Shown here: piece by piece, positions 28,110-39,833 of the stretch
Numbering within the stretch: the first letter of the stretch is position 1
How the letters are laid out: each line of letters opens with the position of its first letter
Origin: Yamadazyma tenuis
Lineage: Eukaryota > Ascomycota > Pichiomycetes > Serinales > Debaryomycetaceae
Length of the DNA: 64,000 nucleotides
Direction of reading: 5' to 3'
Assembly: GCF_029203305.1 (NCBI RefSeq)
Contig: NC_089461.1
Location: 2,170,001 to 2,234,000, forward strand
Notes under the pieces: generated by a model
What the model was told of the DNA's origin: nothing
What the model saw: the letters and a program-made list of their open reading frames with translations, nothing else
Database searches by the model: none
Position numbers and translations under genes: made by a program

Positions 28110-28963
28110 TTAGTGAACTTCAACACTTCCCAACACTATCCAATCATTCACATCACCTTCTGTCAACACCAACTTCAACACACCTCCGTCCCAGGACAAC
28201 CCGTTATCTTCTAGGTCCTCGGCGTCACATTCGTTAATGTTCAAGTAGTCCTGGATCCGAGTTTTAATTGTTCTCCATAATGCACTGTCAATAGGGTAGA
28301 TGTCACTATACACAAGGGAAAGATGAGGATCAAACTCGTTCAATGTCCATTCGGCCGCTTCAATGGCTGCCTCCTCTCGTAGTCTAGATATATCCAATTC
28401 CTTGAGCGGATGCTGTTCGGCTGGGTTTCGAGTCTTGTCTTTCTTTGAAGGTTTACGCTTCACAAGATTCCCATGGCTGTCATTAGTGTATAAATGGGGG
28501 TTTTCCTTCTGGTTCTCCTTTTCGATCTTGGAAGGTAGTATGACAAATAACTCACGTATAATTCTCGTCAATGAAAGCAAATTGGGGTCTTTTTTTGCTT
28601 GGAAATAAAGCTTTTTGAAGAACTTCCTTTGGCTATCGACTCTCCCGAGAGTCACTATATGAGAGTGATCTTTGGCAAATGAGTCGAAGGCCACGGCACT
28701 GGCCGAGAGAATTCGATCCACATCATCGTGCGGAGCAGCCCGGTCGATGACCAAGTTGCTGGTGATGGTGATGTGGGGATCGAATCTGGGGGGCAGGTTC
28801 GGGAAAAGAGTATTGAGCGAGCTCATGAGTGTGGTCAATTTATCGTAAAGAGGCGTGTTTGCTCGCGGGCAAAGCCATAAGCTTACTCCTAAATCGGCTG
28901 TGTTAGATTAGTACTGTCAAAAGGTTCTATACGTTTGAGTTCACGGAATTTATACATACCCAT
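28110..28963 (-). CDS. CPD1: 2',3'-cyclic phosphodiesterase Cpd1 (spliced)
   Basis: The gene has two exons. The first coding exon is only ATGG (28963-28960), then a 71-nt intron, then 28888-28110. The joined frame is 261 codons and begins MGVSLWLCPRANTPLYDKL, which matches the LWYCPP start of Saccharomyces Cpd1. Both 2H phosphoesterase motifs are present: FDPHITIT near residue 40 and FDPHLSL further on. The family hydrolyses ADP-ribose 1'',2''-cyclic phosphate made during tRNA splicing. Without the intron no ATG precedes these conserved residues. A Lys-rich insert lies between the two motifs. Confidence 0.9.
28889..28959 (-). other. Spliceosomal intron of CPD1
   Basis: The donor is GTATGT (28959-28954), the branch site TACTAAT (28913-28907) and the acceptor AG (28890-28889), 71 nt in all. 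A second AG in CACAG, closer to the branch site, would break the conserved N terminus. Splicing joins ATG-G to GA, giving Gly as residue 2. Confidence 0.9.
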
Positions 28964-29051
28964 TTGGTGAAGATGCTGGTTGTGATGGAGATGTGAGATT
29001 AAATGTTCGCAGTTGAAAATCGAGACATTATTTATACATTTGCAACTGTAC

Positions 29052-29831
29052 TTAGTATTTAGAAGGAAGCACATCAACACCATTGATGGCGTCGTTGTTG
29101 ACAAACCATGCAACCTCGACATCCAAGTTATTGACCAATTGCGAAGGCAATTTAGAGTTGGGGTTGTTAAAAATCTCTTTCAAGATAGGTGCTTTACCGG
29201 CGCCCTCAGCCACAAATGCCAATCCAGAGGCTTTCTGTAATAACGGGAACGTGAAGGTGATTCTTCTTGGAGGAGGTTTGGGTGAATCCTTGATGTAGGC
29301 GATCAATTGAGTCTGCTCCTGTAAGAGCGGGTGGCCGGGGAACAAAGAACAAGTATGTCCATCTGGTCCACATCCCAACAACACCAAATCCATCTTCTTA
29401 TTAGACGGCAACTTCGCTTCGTAGTCTTGGGCGATGGCTTTGTCTTGCGTGTGGTCAGAGCCGTCGACTTGGCCGTCTTTGCCTGTCAACAACGACTCAT
29501 CGATCGTGATCACCTTGGGTTTGGTGACTGTGGATGGCAATTGGTCAATCACCAGCAGGAAGAAGAGTCCAGCATTGGAGTCCTCATGGTCCAATGGAAC
29601 CAATCTCTCGTCACTGAAGTACACTTCCCATTTGTCCCATTGGACTTGAGAGAGAACGTCTTTATTGTCGATTAATGCTTTTTTCAAGGCTTTGCCCAAA
29701 GACCCGCCGGACACAGCAAGTCTGAATTTGCCTGAGTCGTTAATGGCTTTAGCCTGATATTTCAAAACGTGTTTGGCAAGTGCCGATGCGACTTCCGCAG
29801 AGTCCTGGTATGAGTATACACTGGCAACCAT
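29052..29831 (-). CDS. SOL3: 6-phosphogluconolactonase (SOL family)
   Basis: The ATG at 29831 gives 259 residues (a non-ATG codon further up is ignored). The lactonase family signatures are FRLAVSGGSLGKALKKAL, WEVYFSDERLVPLDHEDSN and LVLLGCGPDGHTCSLFPGH. The enzyme hydrolyses 6-phosphogluconolactone in the oxidative pentose phosphate pathway in the cytosol. Saccharomyces has four SOL proteins; length and the intact catalytic motifs fit the active Sol3/Sol4 type (249-255 residues) rather than Sol1/Sol2. Sol3 and Sol4 cannot be told apart by inspection. Confidence 0.92.
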   Translation of the reverse strand: MVASVYSYQDSAEVASALAKHVLKYQAKAINDSGKFRLAVSGGSLGKALKKALIDNKDVLSQVQWDKWEVYFSDERLVPLDHEDSNAGLFFLLVIDQLPSTVTKPKVITIDESLLTGKDGQVDGSDHTQDKAIAQDYEAKLPSNKKMDLVLLGCGPDGHTCSLFPGHPLLQEQTQLIAYIKDSPKPPPRRITFTFPLLQKASGLAFVAEGAGKAPILKEIFNNPNSKLPSQLVNNLDVEVAWFVNNDAINGVDVLPSKY

Positions 29832-29957
29832 TGTAAATTGATTCGAAGGAGGTTTTAATGTAGTCAAAGATTTTAAAGTGGTGCGAACTTCACCGTGAGC
29901 TCTAGCCTCATCATAGGTTCATTAATATACAATACATATACAAGGGTTCGTATCTAG

Positions 29958-31475
<1,518 letters not shown>

Positions 31476-31587
31476 TTAAGACAGTTTCAAAGTCGCAGTG
31501 CGCGCCGCCGCGAAGTCTGCAAAAAATCAGAGATGAGAAGAAGGAAATTTTTTTTGCATTAGTAACCGCAGGCATTTGTTATACATC

Positions 31588-33138
31588 ATGTCTAACTATA
31601 CCCAACTTGATACCACCACTCAAGGTGTGGCAACCGTGTTGTGCTGCAACTGTGGTGTGCCCATGGATGGCTCCACCGGAATGGTAATGTGTTACGACTG
31701 TATCAAATTAACGGTTGACATCACCGAAGGCATTCCTAGAGAAGCGAATATATCATTTTGCAGAAATTGTGAAAGATTCTTACAGCCTCCTGGACAGTGG
31801 ATCAGAGCCGAGTTGGAATCCAGAGAGTTGTTGGCGTTGTGCTTGAGGCGATTAAAGGGGTTGAATAAAGTCAGATTGGTGGATGCATCCTTCATCTGGA
31901 CCGAACCCCATTCCCGTCGTATCAGAATCAAAATCACCGTCCAAGGAGAGGCCATGAACAATACCATCGTGCAACAATCCTTTGAGGTGGTGTATGTGGT
32001 TGTGGCCATGCAGTGTGCGGACTGTGCAAAGACCTATACCCCAAACACCTGGAGAGCCACTGTTCAAATCAGACAAAAGGTTCCTCACAAGAGAACCTTT
32101 TTGTATTTGGAGCAGTTGATTTTAAGACACAATGCCCACCAAGATACGGTTTCGATTCAGGAAAGTTCTGACGGGTTGGATTTTTTTTACTCGCAGAAGA
32201 ACCATGCCGTGAAGATGTTGGACTTTTTAACGGCAGTGGTGCCTTTGAAATACAAAAAGTCCGAAGAATTGGTTAGTCAAGACATTCAGTCAGGTTCCTC
32301 CACTTATAAGTTTGCATATTCGGTAGAAATCGTACCTATTTGTCGTGACGACTTGGTAGTTTTACCAAAGAAGTTGGCCCATCACCTGGGTAACATTTCC
32401 AGAGTGGTATTGTGTTCGAAGATCAGTAATATGATCCAATTTCTTGATCCCTTCACCTTACAGATGACAGATTTACAGCCACTGATTTACTGGAGAAATC
32501 CGTTTTCTTCGTTGATTAGTGTGACTAACATGGTGGAATTCATTGTGTTGGACGTCGAACCAACAGGAGAAACCAGGGGAAAGCATGTATTGGCAGATAT
32601 AACTGTGTCGAGAGAAAGCGACTTGGGAGTTAATGACCAGTCATACTATATCAGATCCCATCTAGGTGCGATTTTGCACCCTGGAGATTCGTGTCTCGGG
32701 TATTTCTTAACGAACTCTAACTTTAACTCGGACTTGTGGGACTCTTTGGATGAAAGTAACACGCCCGAAGTGGTGTTGGTGAAGAAATTCTACCCAAGAA
32801 AGTCCAAGAAGTCCAAGAACAGAAACTGGAAGTTAAAGAGAATGGCCAGAGAACACCAAGATATTGGAGGTGCCGAAGATTCCAGACAAGCCAAACAAGA
32901 ACAAGAAAGAGCCGAAAGAGATTATGAATTGTTTTTGCAAGAATTAGAAGAGGACGAAGAAATGAGACAAGCTATTAACTTGTATAAGAGCACGAATCCT
33001 CCTGTTCGCGATGTGGAAGAAGAAAGTGAAATGCTCGATGAAGAAGATGCCCCACAAATAAATATTGATGAGTTGTTGGATGAGTTGGACGATATGAACT
33101 TGGATGATGACGACAACGAAGCATCACCAATAGTTTAG
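31588..33138 (+). CDS. NMD3: 60S ribosomal export adaptor Nmd3
   Basis: The ATG at 31588 gives 516 residues (Saccharomyces 518). The N-terminal half has the Nmd3 CxxC pairs: LCCNCGVPM, MCYDCIKL, FCRNCERF and QCADCAKTYTPNTW. The middle holds LPKKLAHHLGNISRVVLCSK and LDPFTLQMTDLQPLIYW. The C terminus is acidic with a Leu-rich stretch (about 490-510, IDELLDELDDMNLDDDD) that fits the nuclear export signal. Nmd3 binds the 60S subunit in the nucleus and recruits Crm1. GAAATTTTTTTT near 31550 resembles the RRPE element of ribosome biogenesis genes. Confidence 0.96.
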   Translation: MSNYTQLDTTTQGVATVLCCNCGVPMDGSTGMVMCYDCIKLTVDITEGIPREANISFCRNCERFLQPPGQWIRAELESRELLALCLRRLKGLNKVRLVDASFIWTEPHSRRIRIKITVQGEAMNNTIVQQSFEVVYVVVAMQCADCAKTYTPNTWRATVQIRQKVPHKRTFLYLEQLILRHNAHQDTVSIQESSDGLDFFYSQKNHAVKMLDFLTAVVPLKYKKSEELVSQDIQSGSSTYKFAYSVEIVPICRDDLVVLPKKLAHHLGNISRVVLCSKISNMIQFLDPFTLQMTDLQPLIYWRNPFSSLISVTNMVEFIVLDVEPTGETRGKHVLADITVSRESDLGVNDQSYYIRSHLGAILHPGDSCLGYFLTNSNFNSDLWDSLDESNTPEVVLVKKFYPRKSKKSKNRNWKLKRMAREHQDIGGAEDSRQAKQEQERAERDYELFLQELEEDEEMRQAINLYKSTNPPVRDVEEESEMLDEEDAPQINIDELLDELDDMNLDDDDNEASPIV

Positions 33139-33238
33139 GACGGTTATAGTTACGATACTTAATTCATGAATCCTCATAGCATTTGCAGCCGCGCATTGAA
33201 ACTCTCGGTAAAAATTGTTTTGCTTATCACTCAGGAGT

Positions 33239-33895
33239 ATGGCAGACGAAGAGTTTCCGTGCCCCTCGTACAAAGTGGTAGTGCTCGGCGACTCGTCAGT
33301 GGGAAAGACATCTCTCGTCCACCGTTTTACCACTGATGAATTTGACACCAACTTAGCCAATACCATTGGGGCTGCCTTTATCACCAAGCTCCACGCTTCC
33401 AAGACATCCAGCCGTAATCTCAAATTCGAGATCTGGGACACCGCAGGTCAAGAACGGTATAAATCTTTGACTCCAATGTATTACCGCAACTCTCGAGTGG
33501 CCTTAGTTTGCTATGACTTGAGTAATGTTGATGACAGCTTTGTGAAGAGCAAATATTGGATTGACCAGCTCAAATTAAATAATGAAAGTGTGAGTGAGGG
33601 TCAAATCAATATAGTATTGGTGGGCACTAAAAGTGATTTGGCAAATAAACCACACACTACGGTGATTTCCGAGTTTACAGAAGCAAATCCTCATGTAAAA
33701 CATTTTATCACCAGTGCCAAAACTGGCGAGGGAATCGAAGCTATCTTCAATTCTATAATAGACAATATTCCCGAAGATTTCTTCAATGCACACTATGAGA
33801 GTCTTCGACAGCAGGCTGAAAACAACCAGAAAAGCCAAAGTATAAGCTTCTTGAACAACCAGTTTACTGGTCCTAATAAGTCGAATTGTTGTTGA
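33239..33895 (+). CDS. YPT52: Rab5-type small GTPase (Ypt52-like)
   Basis: The ATG at 33239 gives 218 residues. P-loop GDSSVGKTS, switch I Thr in NTIGAAF, switch II WDTAGQERYKSLTPMYYRN and G5 TSAKTGEG are present. The protein ends in CC for double geranylgeranylation. GDSSVGK and YKSL-PMYYRN resemble Saccharomyces Ypt52 more than Vps21 or Ypt53. Rab5 GTPases control fusion at early endosomes. The G4 motif reads GTKSD rather than the usual NKxD of Rabs, a change seen in Rho GTPases that should still bind guanine. The gene is convergent with TRF4 (71 bp). Confidence 0.88.
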   Translation: MADEEFPCPSYKVVVLGDSSVGKTSLVHRFTTDEFDTNLANTIGAAFITKLHASKTSSRNLKFEIWDTAGQERYKSLTPMYYRNSRVALVCYDLSNVDDSFVKSKYWIDQLKLNNESVSEGQINIVLVGTKSDLANKPHTTVISEFTEANPHVKHFITSAKTGEGIEAIFNSIIDNIPEDFFNAHYESLRQQAENNQKSQSISFLNNQFTGPNKSNCC

Positions 33896-33966
33896 TTCAA
33901 CTGCTGACTCAACTGTTTTGATGGATGTCCCATTTATGTACAATATTATTTAATGCTAATCTACAC

Positions 33967-35814
33967 TTACAACCCTGACCCCTTTTGCAACCAATACTCT
34001 CGGACCTTTTCCTTATCCTGGGGCTTTCGAGGCAAGGAGTTGGGCTTCTTTTCGTTGTTGGTTTCGTCATCGGAGCTGGAAGTCTCGTCTAGGGACAAAT
34101 ACTTTCCGACATTCACTTTGGCCTTGGCAGGCTTTGGGGGAAGTGCACTCGAAAACGTCGAGTCTTCTTGATCACTTTCAACAGTGGCATCTGAGTAGTA
34201 TTTATGGGTTGGTAGTACGGGCTGCTGATCGTCTATTATTTCGACCTCTTCATCTTCCTTGTCCGTTACTTCAATAACCTCATCATCATTATTACCGTGT
34301 TTGACCAAAGCATGGTTGACAACCAAATCCCTCTCATCTTTAAAGTCTCTCTCTTTACCCTTATATTTGATTATGTCACCCAAAATCAGCTGTCCTATCC
34401 TCTTCTTGTACGATGCAGAGTGAAGATAGTAGCATCGGTCTACCAACAATTGGAATGCACCACCAAACGATTTCTTTATGTCCCTCAAGTTGTAAGACGA
34501 TCTGGTGATGTTGTTACCTGGATCATCTGGATCCTGAACCACCAATGCAAACGGGTTGCGGCTGGCAATTAGGCTGGGATACTTGTACTTCTTTAAGTAC
34601 TTGGGCAGATCTGTTTTGCCGTCAAACGCTATGACCAAGTTGTCGAAAGAAAAGTTTCTTCCGTATAATTCAAAGAACTCAATCAACAATGTTCCCAAGT
34701 TCTCGGATGCTGTCATATTTTCGGTAGACACCCGAGGATGCATCTTGATGAAATGGTAGCATAAGATGATGGTGGCATATCCACCCAACCCTCCGACGTG
34801 AACATTATTCAACTTTCTGCTCCTGAGAAACTGTTTCACCACCAATACCAACTCTCTTAATCCAGCAGTTGTCTCTAGCCATTTACGAATTCTTCTTGCA
34901 GCATCCAACCCGTTGGTTCTCTCGAACGAAATATCAAGGTGAATATTGGTCTTAGGATCCACAAACTTGATAATAGGCACTTTGGCCCCCGCGATGACCT
35001 CGATGTCTTTGGCCAATTTCTTCAGTCTCAAAAAGGATGATAGTTGATACAACTTATGTCTATTCTCGCAATCTCCGTTCTTAGACACCACCACCATGTC
35101 GATGTCCGATCCAGGAAGATATAAATCCGTTGCAAACGAACCGAACACATGGGCCTCAGCATCTGGCCAACATACCTTGATTTGCTGCTTCAATGTCTTG
35201 ACCACCGAATTTCTAGCCATTATTTCTTCTTTGGAAGGTGAAATATAACTGACAAAATCTTTGATTTCCATCGTCAACCAGTCGGCAATTTCCTTTTGCT
35301 TCGAGTGGTCGTGAGCTTTAATCCATGGGTATAATGAGGTTGGGGTAAGCGCATTTACCTGTGCTTCATCGTTACTTATCACACCATCGTCAGAGAACTC
35401 ACCATCCTCTTTTTCTTCTTCTTCTTCAGAGGAGGAGGCGAATCCAAACTCAATGAAGTCGTTGTTTTGCGCCAACTCGTTGGTGCTAGTTTGTTCTACC
35501 TGGTTTGACTGGCTTTTAGTACCCTCTTCTTGTTCAGGGTCAGACACTATAACAATGTCGTCCGACTCGTTTCCGGAATGTTCACTTGCTATCTCGTCGT
35601 CAAGAACAATGTCTGTGTGTTTCTTGCGGTTGAAATCAAATACAGATTCTGAGTCTGAGGGCTCATCATCGGCTGGCAAAGCGCTGTATGTGTTGACCAG
35701 AGGGATGATTCTGGACGTCTTTTTGTTGCGGTTGGAAAACCTCTTCTTAGCCTTGGGCTTCTTCGTAGATACCGTATTTTCGGCAGCCTCTCTCTTCCGC
35801 TTATTGCTAGGCAT
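33967..35814 (-). CDS. TRF4: Non-canonical poly(A) polymerase of TRAMP (Trf4/Trf5)
   Basis: The 615-residue protein has a nucleotidyltransferase core at about residues 190-330: HVFGSFATDLYLPGSDIDMV carries the first two catalytic Asp, and NIHLDISFERTNG the third. The central PAP-associated domain (about 350-480) follows, with GGLGGYATIILCYHFI. The N-terminal 160 residues are charged and disordered, with an NLS-like KPKAKKRFSNRNKK, and the C terminus is acidic. TRAMP adds short A tails to nuclear RNAs and hands them to the exosome. There seems to be one Trf-type gene here; Trf4 (Pap2) and Trf5 cannot be separated by eye. Confidence 0.94.
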   Translation of the reverse strand: MPSNKRKREAAENTVSTKKPKAKKRFSNRNKKTSRIIPLVNTYSALPADDEPSDSESVFDFNRKKHTDIVLDDEIASEHSGNESDDIVIVSDPEQEEGTKSQSNQVEQTSTNELAQNNDFIEFGFASSSEEEEEKEDGEFSDDGVISNDEAQVNALTPTSLYPWIKAHDHSKQKEIADWLTMEIKDFVSYISPSKEEIMARNSVVKTLKQQIKVCWPDAEAHVFGSFATDLYLPGSDIDMVVVSKNGDCENRHKLYQLSSFLRLKKLAKDIEVIAGAKVPIIKFVDPKTNIHLDISFERTNGLDAARRIRKWLETTAGLRELVLVVKQFLRSRKLNNVHVGGLGGYATIILCYHFIKMHPRVSTENMTASENLGTLLIEFFELYGRNFSFDNLVIAFDGKTDLPKYLKKYKYPSLIASRNPFALVVQDPDDPGNNITRSSYNLRDIKKSFGGAFQLLVDRCYYLHSASYKKRIGQLILGDIIKYKGKERDFKDERDLVVNHALVKHGNNDDEVIEVTDKEDEEVEIIDDQQPVLPTHKYYSDATVESDQEDSTFSSALPPKPAKAKVNVGKYLSLDETSSSDDETNNEKKPNSLPRKPQDKEKVREYWLQKGSGL

Positions 35815-35906
35815 CTTTCAAAGGCTACAGAAAGCTCGAGTTGTTTGTATCAATGAATTTCCACCATCGCGCAGATTTGCAAATTTGTTCATTTTTGTAT
35901 ATAATG

Positions 35907-38900
35907 CTACGGTTTGGACTGTTTGAGCTGCAACATGAATTGTAGAAGCCGGCACTCAAGTTGGTCACGGTCGTTTGGTGTGAGAAGCCGCATGGATTCT
36001 TGATCGAAGTTGTTGAACACATGCATAATCCGATCTAGTTCGGCGGTATTTTTGCTCGAGCCTTCTGACTCAGCTTCTGTGCTGCTTGTAGTGTCATTTG
36101 TTTCTTGCAGTGAATACTTGGCTTGTATGGTGGTGTCTATTCTTGGCAAAAAGTACTTGACTTGTTCAATGGTATCCGGTTTCAGGAGAAGTTGAACGTC
36201 TTTTTGGATGTCTTGGCCGTTTGTATATGGTTGAATTTCCATTTTGGGACGTTTCGACGATGATTCAGGTTCTCCAGGCGCAAGGGGTCTGTGACGTTTC
36301 GAAGGAGATTCCGGGTCTGCTTCTGGAGACTCGGGGATTTCGAGAACCAGACGCTGTGGCATGTCAACCTCAAAACTCTTAACAGACAGTAAATCATCCT
36401 CTTCACTAACAAGGTCTTTTTCCACTTCCATGTAACTATCATTCTCTGCCTCATTTGCTGACTCCGGAGAAAACGTATCCATCACCTCAGAGTCTTCGTC
36501 AGAAGGTGGCAGACACGTTCTGAAAGGTTTGGGGCTCTCCATCATTTCTTTCAAGCGAGGGAATTGGGCCCATTCATTTTCAGCAATGTCTAGGATCTCA
36601 AACCCATATTCCTGGCATGTAGCTAGGAACTCGTCGAGGAGAAGCATATTGCCATTCTGCTTTAAATTGTTGAGGTACCCGTGAAATTCTGTCTTGAACT
36701 TGGCGTAGTTGGTCTCGTTTATCGACTGGACTCTCTTCATGATGGCTTTTCTGAGGTTATATAGCTCTAAGTCGAAGCTGCTGGAGATGAGAAACGATAT
36801 CATTGACACAAACTCATCTGCTTGTTCGAACCTTAGAAGTATTAGGTTGAAGGCCATTTGCTTCATGTAGTCGAATGGAGTATCATGGATCAAAAGAACA
36901 AAGAACTTAAATATTGGAGGTGACCATCTCTGAATGGTGACCAAGCTCAATGCCTCTTCAAATAACCTAGCATTCAAAAGCACAATAGCCTGGATAACTC
37001 TTTTTGCAAATGGTGTGAAGTCACTTGTCAACACTTCAAATAATGCCCCTATAAGCTTGAGCTCCACCCTACTTCCTATGTCAACTTCACAAGTCTTGAG
37101 CAGTTTTTGAAAGTCAACCTTCAGATTCCCAAGCATTCCGAATCTAATCAAGTACAAAATCACCACATAGTCTTTCCTTCCGTTTCGGTGTAGCATTTTC
37201 TCCACGATATTATCTTGGACATCTGGAGTAGATTCTGCAATCTTGGAGAAAAGAAGTGACAAGAAGTTGGCAGAGTTATCACCAGCATTGTCCACGTTGG
37301 TCAAATTGACTAACCCGAAAGTTTTTTTCAACACATCGAAAACCTTGGGTACAAAAAGAGCCGGGTTGCCTTTGGAAAATGCTTGTTCAATGATGTTGTA
37401 TGCTAGTTTACGACACTCGATTGCCTCTGGTGACGAAGGACTTTTCAAGACTAAAGAAGGAAATATGTGCAGGAACTTGTCAACCACGTCTAGCTTATAC
37501 TCCGGGCTTAAGTCCGTCAGATATAAAGGCACTTGTAATAAATTGAGGATTCTGGGATACTCCTTGAACACCCAAGCCGAGTTCAACAGAAGAACATCAG
37601 AAAACTCAAACGCTTCGGTCGAAAGACACCTGAATGGCAAGAATTGGTACTCTTTTTTATTTGCAGTGGTATCCAAGAGGGCTTGAAGCAAACGCTCACC
37701 AAAATTGAAGAGTTGCATACCCTTGGACTTTTTGAAAAAAACCTCCTGGAATAAAGGAACCATGATGTTGTCCCAGTACACTGACAAGTACTTGGTATTC
37801 TTTCCCTGTTGGTTGAAAATGGTATAGCAGATGGCCAACACAACCTGTTCCAGAGCATGAAGTATGTCATAGTTGTCACAACTGACGTTTTTGAGAATCC
37901 GAGGTAACACTAACAACAAGTCAAATTTGCGTTTGAGGATGTCAGACACTTCTATACTCTCCCCTAATTTCAAGTCTTCAGACTTGATATATCTATCCAA
38001 GTTGTCGAGATCAGAAACGCAAAGATCGTAGACAACCACTTTCCAGGAAGAAATTAAAGCTACTTGGGCAGCAGGCAGTAACTTCAACAATTCAGAAGTA
38101 ACAACCCCAGTCCATTCATGCACCATATCCCATTGGTCGAACCCAGTTTGTTTATCACAAGCCATGAGCGAGATTCCTACCCAAATGTCACTGGCAGCCT
38201 TGTATCTCTTATTGAACATCAACTCTTTGATGGTTTGAATAACAAGGTCGAGTACCCTCACACCCTTTTGAGGAAAGCTAGTAGAATCCAATTCAAAGTC
38301 TGATGCAAATGACTTGAATGGCAGTGTGATTTGTGAACTAAGACACTGTTGAGTCATATAATTGACTTCTCTATCTCTCAGACATGCTTTGGCAATTTCC
38401 AATAAGGTCAAAACCCCGGATCCAATGATCTTGGAATAAAATGGAGATCCAACATCACATAAAGTCATCAAGTATATTTCGAACCAATGCTTGAAATTGT
38501 TCAACATCATGGTAGGGAAGTTTTGAACCAAATTCTTGACAGCAATTAGCCTTTCACTGACAAGAGATTTGCTTGGGAAGTTCTTCATGTTTATGACTGC
38601 AAAAAGCATTTGTTCTGGAATATCCATGCCCTTAATATTATTGAACAACAACTTTCTCTTCTTCAATGGATATTTACACTCTTTGACGATCATAAGGTAT
38701 GGTACTGCCAAAGTCTTGGAGATTTTAGGTTTCATCATCAACGTAGCTGAATGCAGATAGAACCACCTCAAGTCAGTTAAGCTCAAATATTCGTTGAGGT
38801 CTTCTTCTGTCATGAAAAATGATATAAGTTTAAGAGCCTGGCTGATTGTACGGGTGAAAAAAGGGTCATTTTTGCCCTGGTTTGGTATGCTGACATTCTC

Positions 38901-39833
38901 CTTCTCGTCATCAGAAAGTGAAAGACTAGCTTCCATGAACGTGATATCCCGTTGGACAATGGCAGAAAACACACTGATAAGATTCTTTTCCGGTGACTGA
39001 GCCAATGCTTGTGCTTGTCCTGGCAGTCCTTTTGAAGGCGAAAACTGCTTGTAAGTGCTCACAAGTAAGGAAGCAACAAAGGTAGGAGTATTACTCTTGA
39101 AGTTGTGGTTCAAAGATGCATACACTTCGAATCGCTTATCAAAAGACTTGATTTTCAATACTGCTATGCAACCCTGGATAAGTCTAGCAAGCCGATGAGA
39201 TTCAACAGGAAGCTGGACAATGTTCCCTTTGGTCCAGAAAGTTGGTTGTTCAGGTACAAAGTTAGCCTCGGTGAAACTACTTTCGTTTACCACCTGGGGA
39301 GATTCTACTTCTTCAATTCCCTTTAGAATGGACTTCTTGGGAGTGGCCGTGATACACACCGGTTTCTGCAGGCCATCCTGAGGTAAGAAAGGTACGTCAC
39401 TGGTCAAATCATCTGAAAACATCACGTTTTTTCTGAGTTTGAAAGGTGAAGAACTCAACACCGGATCGTGAGGTGGAGCGCCAGTCTTCTTTATAGGAGA
39501 AGAATTAAGATCTCCCATCACTATACGCATATCTGGAGCCACAATATCCCCGGTGACTGGCTTCAACAGAGGTTTGTCATTCTGGTGCTCGTCTACCTGA
39601 GTTGGCTCATTTACTTTTTCAGAAGCATCAATTCGTGTTTCAACAGGCTCTTGGTGTTCTTCCGTGGTGTTAGAAACGACTAGAGGTGTCTTGGAGCCCC
39701 TCTTTCTGTTTTTCTTTGATTTGGATCGCTTTTGTGACGATTTGGTGTGTGATTTGGACTTGGGTGTCTCATCGTGAAGGAGTCTGGCCCGTGATCGCGT
39801 GATAGGACGATCTTCTAGTGGAGCTAAGGACAT
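35907..39833 (-). CDS. RIF1: Telomere/replication-timing regulator Rif1
   Basis: The ATG at 39833 gives 1308 residues; the frame is open for 88 more codons upstream but without an ATG. Two PP1-docking motifs lie in the N-terminal region, as in yeast Rif1: KNVMF (135-139, RVxF type) and SILK (168-171). The N-terminal 110 residues are basic. From about 205 on the protein is a long helical-repeat body, and the last 200 residues are acidic and disordered, containing a KRHRPLAPG segment. Rif1 brings PP1 to origins and telomeres, opposing DDK and limiting telomere length. Saccharomyces Rif1 is 1916 residues. TRF4 begins 92 bp downstream on the same strand. Confidence 0.85.
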   Translation of the reverse strand: MSLAPLEDRPITRSRARLLHDETPKSKSHTKSSQKRSKSKKNRKRGSKTPLVVSNTTEEHQEPVETRIDASEKVNEPTQVDEHQNDKPLLKPVTGDIVAPDMRIVMGDLNSSPIKKTGAPPHDPVLSSSPFKLRKNVMFSDDLTSDVPFLPQDGLQKPVCITATPKKSILKGIEEVESPQVVNESSFTEANFVPEQPTFWTKGNIVQLPVESHRLARLIQGCIAVLKIKSFDKRFEVYASLNHNFKSNTPTFVASLLVSTYKQFSPSKGLPGQAQALAQSPEKNLISVFSAIVQRDITFMEASLSLSDDEKENVSIPNQGKNDPFFTRTISQALKLISFFMTEEDLNEYLSLTDLRWFYLHSATLMMKPKISKTLAVPYLMIVKECKYPLKKRKLLFNNIKGMDIPEQMLFAVINMKNFPSKSLVSERLIAVKNLVQNFPTMMLNNFKHWFEIYLMTLCDVGSPFYSKIIGSGVLTLLEIAKACLRDREVNYMTQQCLSSQITLPFKSFASDFELDSTSFPQKGVRVLDLVIQTIKELMFNKRYKAASDIWVGISLMACDKQTGFDQWDMVHEWTGVVTSELLKLLPAAQVALISSWKVVVYDLCVSDLDNLDRYIKSEDLKLGESIEVSDILKRKFDLLLVLPRILKNVSCDNYDILHALEQVVLAICYTIFNQQGKNTKYLSVYWDNIMVPLFQEVFFKKSKGMQLFNFGERLLQALLDTTANKKEYQFLPFRCLSTEAFEFSDVLLLNSAWVFKEYPRILNLLQVPLYLTDLSPEYKLDVVDKFLHIFPSLVLKSPSSPEAIECRKLAYNIIEQAFSKGNPALFVPKVFDVLKKTFGLVNLTNVDNAGDNSANFLSLLFSKIAESTPDVQDNIVEKMLHRNGRKDYVVILYLIRFGMLGNLKVDFQKLLKTCEVDIGSRVELKLIGALFEVLTSDFTPFAKRVIQAIVLLNARLFEEALSLVTIQRWSPPIFKFFVLLIHDTPFDYMKQMAFNLILLRFEQADEFVSMISFLISSSFDLELYNLRKAIMKRVQSINETNYAKFKTEFHGYLNNLKQNGNMLLLDEFLATCQEYGFEILDIAENEWAQFPRLKEMMESPKPFRTCLPPSDEDSEVMDTFSPESANEAENDSYMEVEKDLVSEEDDLLSVKSFEVDMPQRLVLEIPESPEADPESPSKRHRPLAPGEPESSSKRPKMEIQPYTNGQDIQKDVQLLLKPDTIEQVKYFLPRIDTTIQAKYSLQETNDTTSSTEAESEGSSKNTAELDRIMHVFNNFDQESMRLLTPNDRDQLECRLLQFMLQLKQSKP

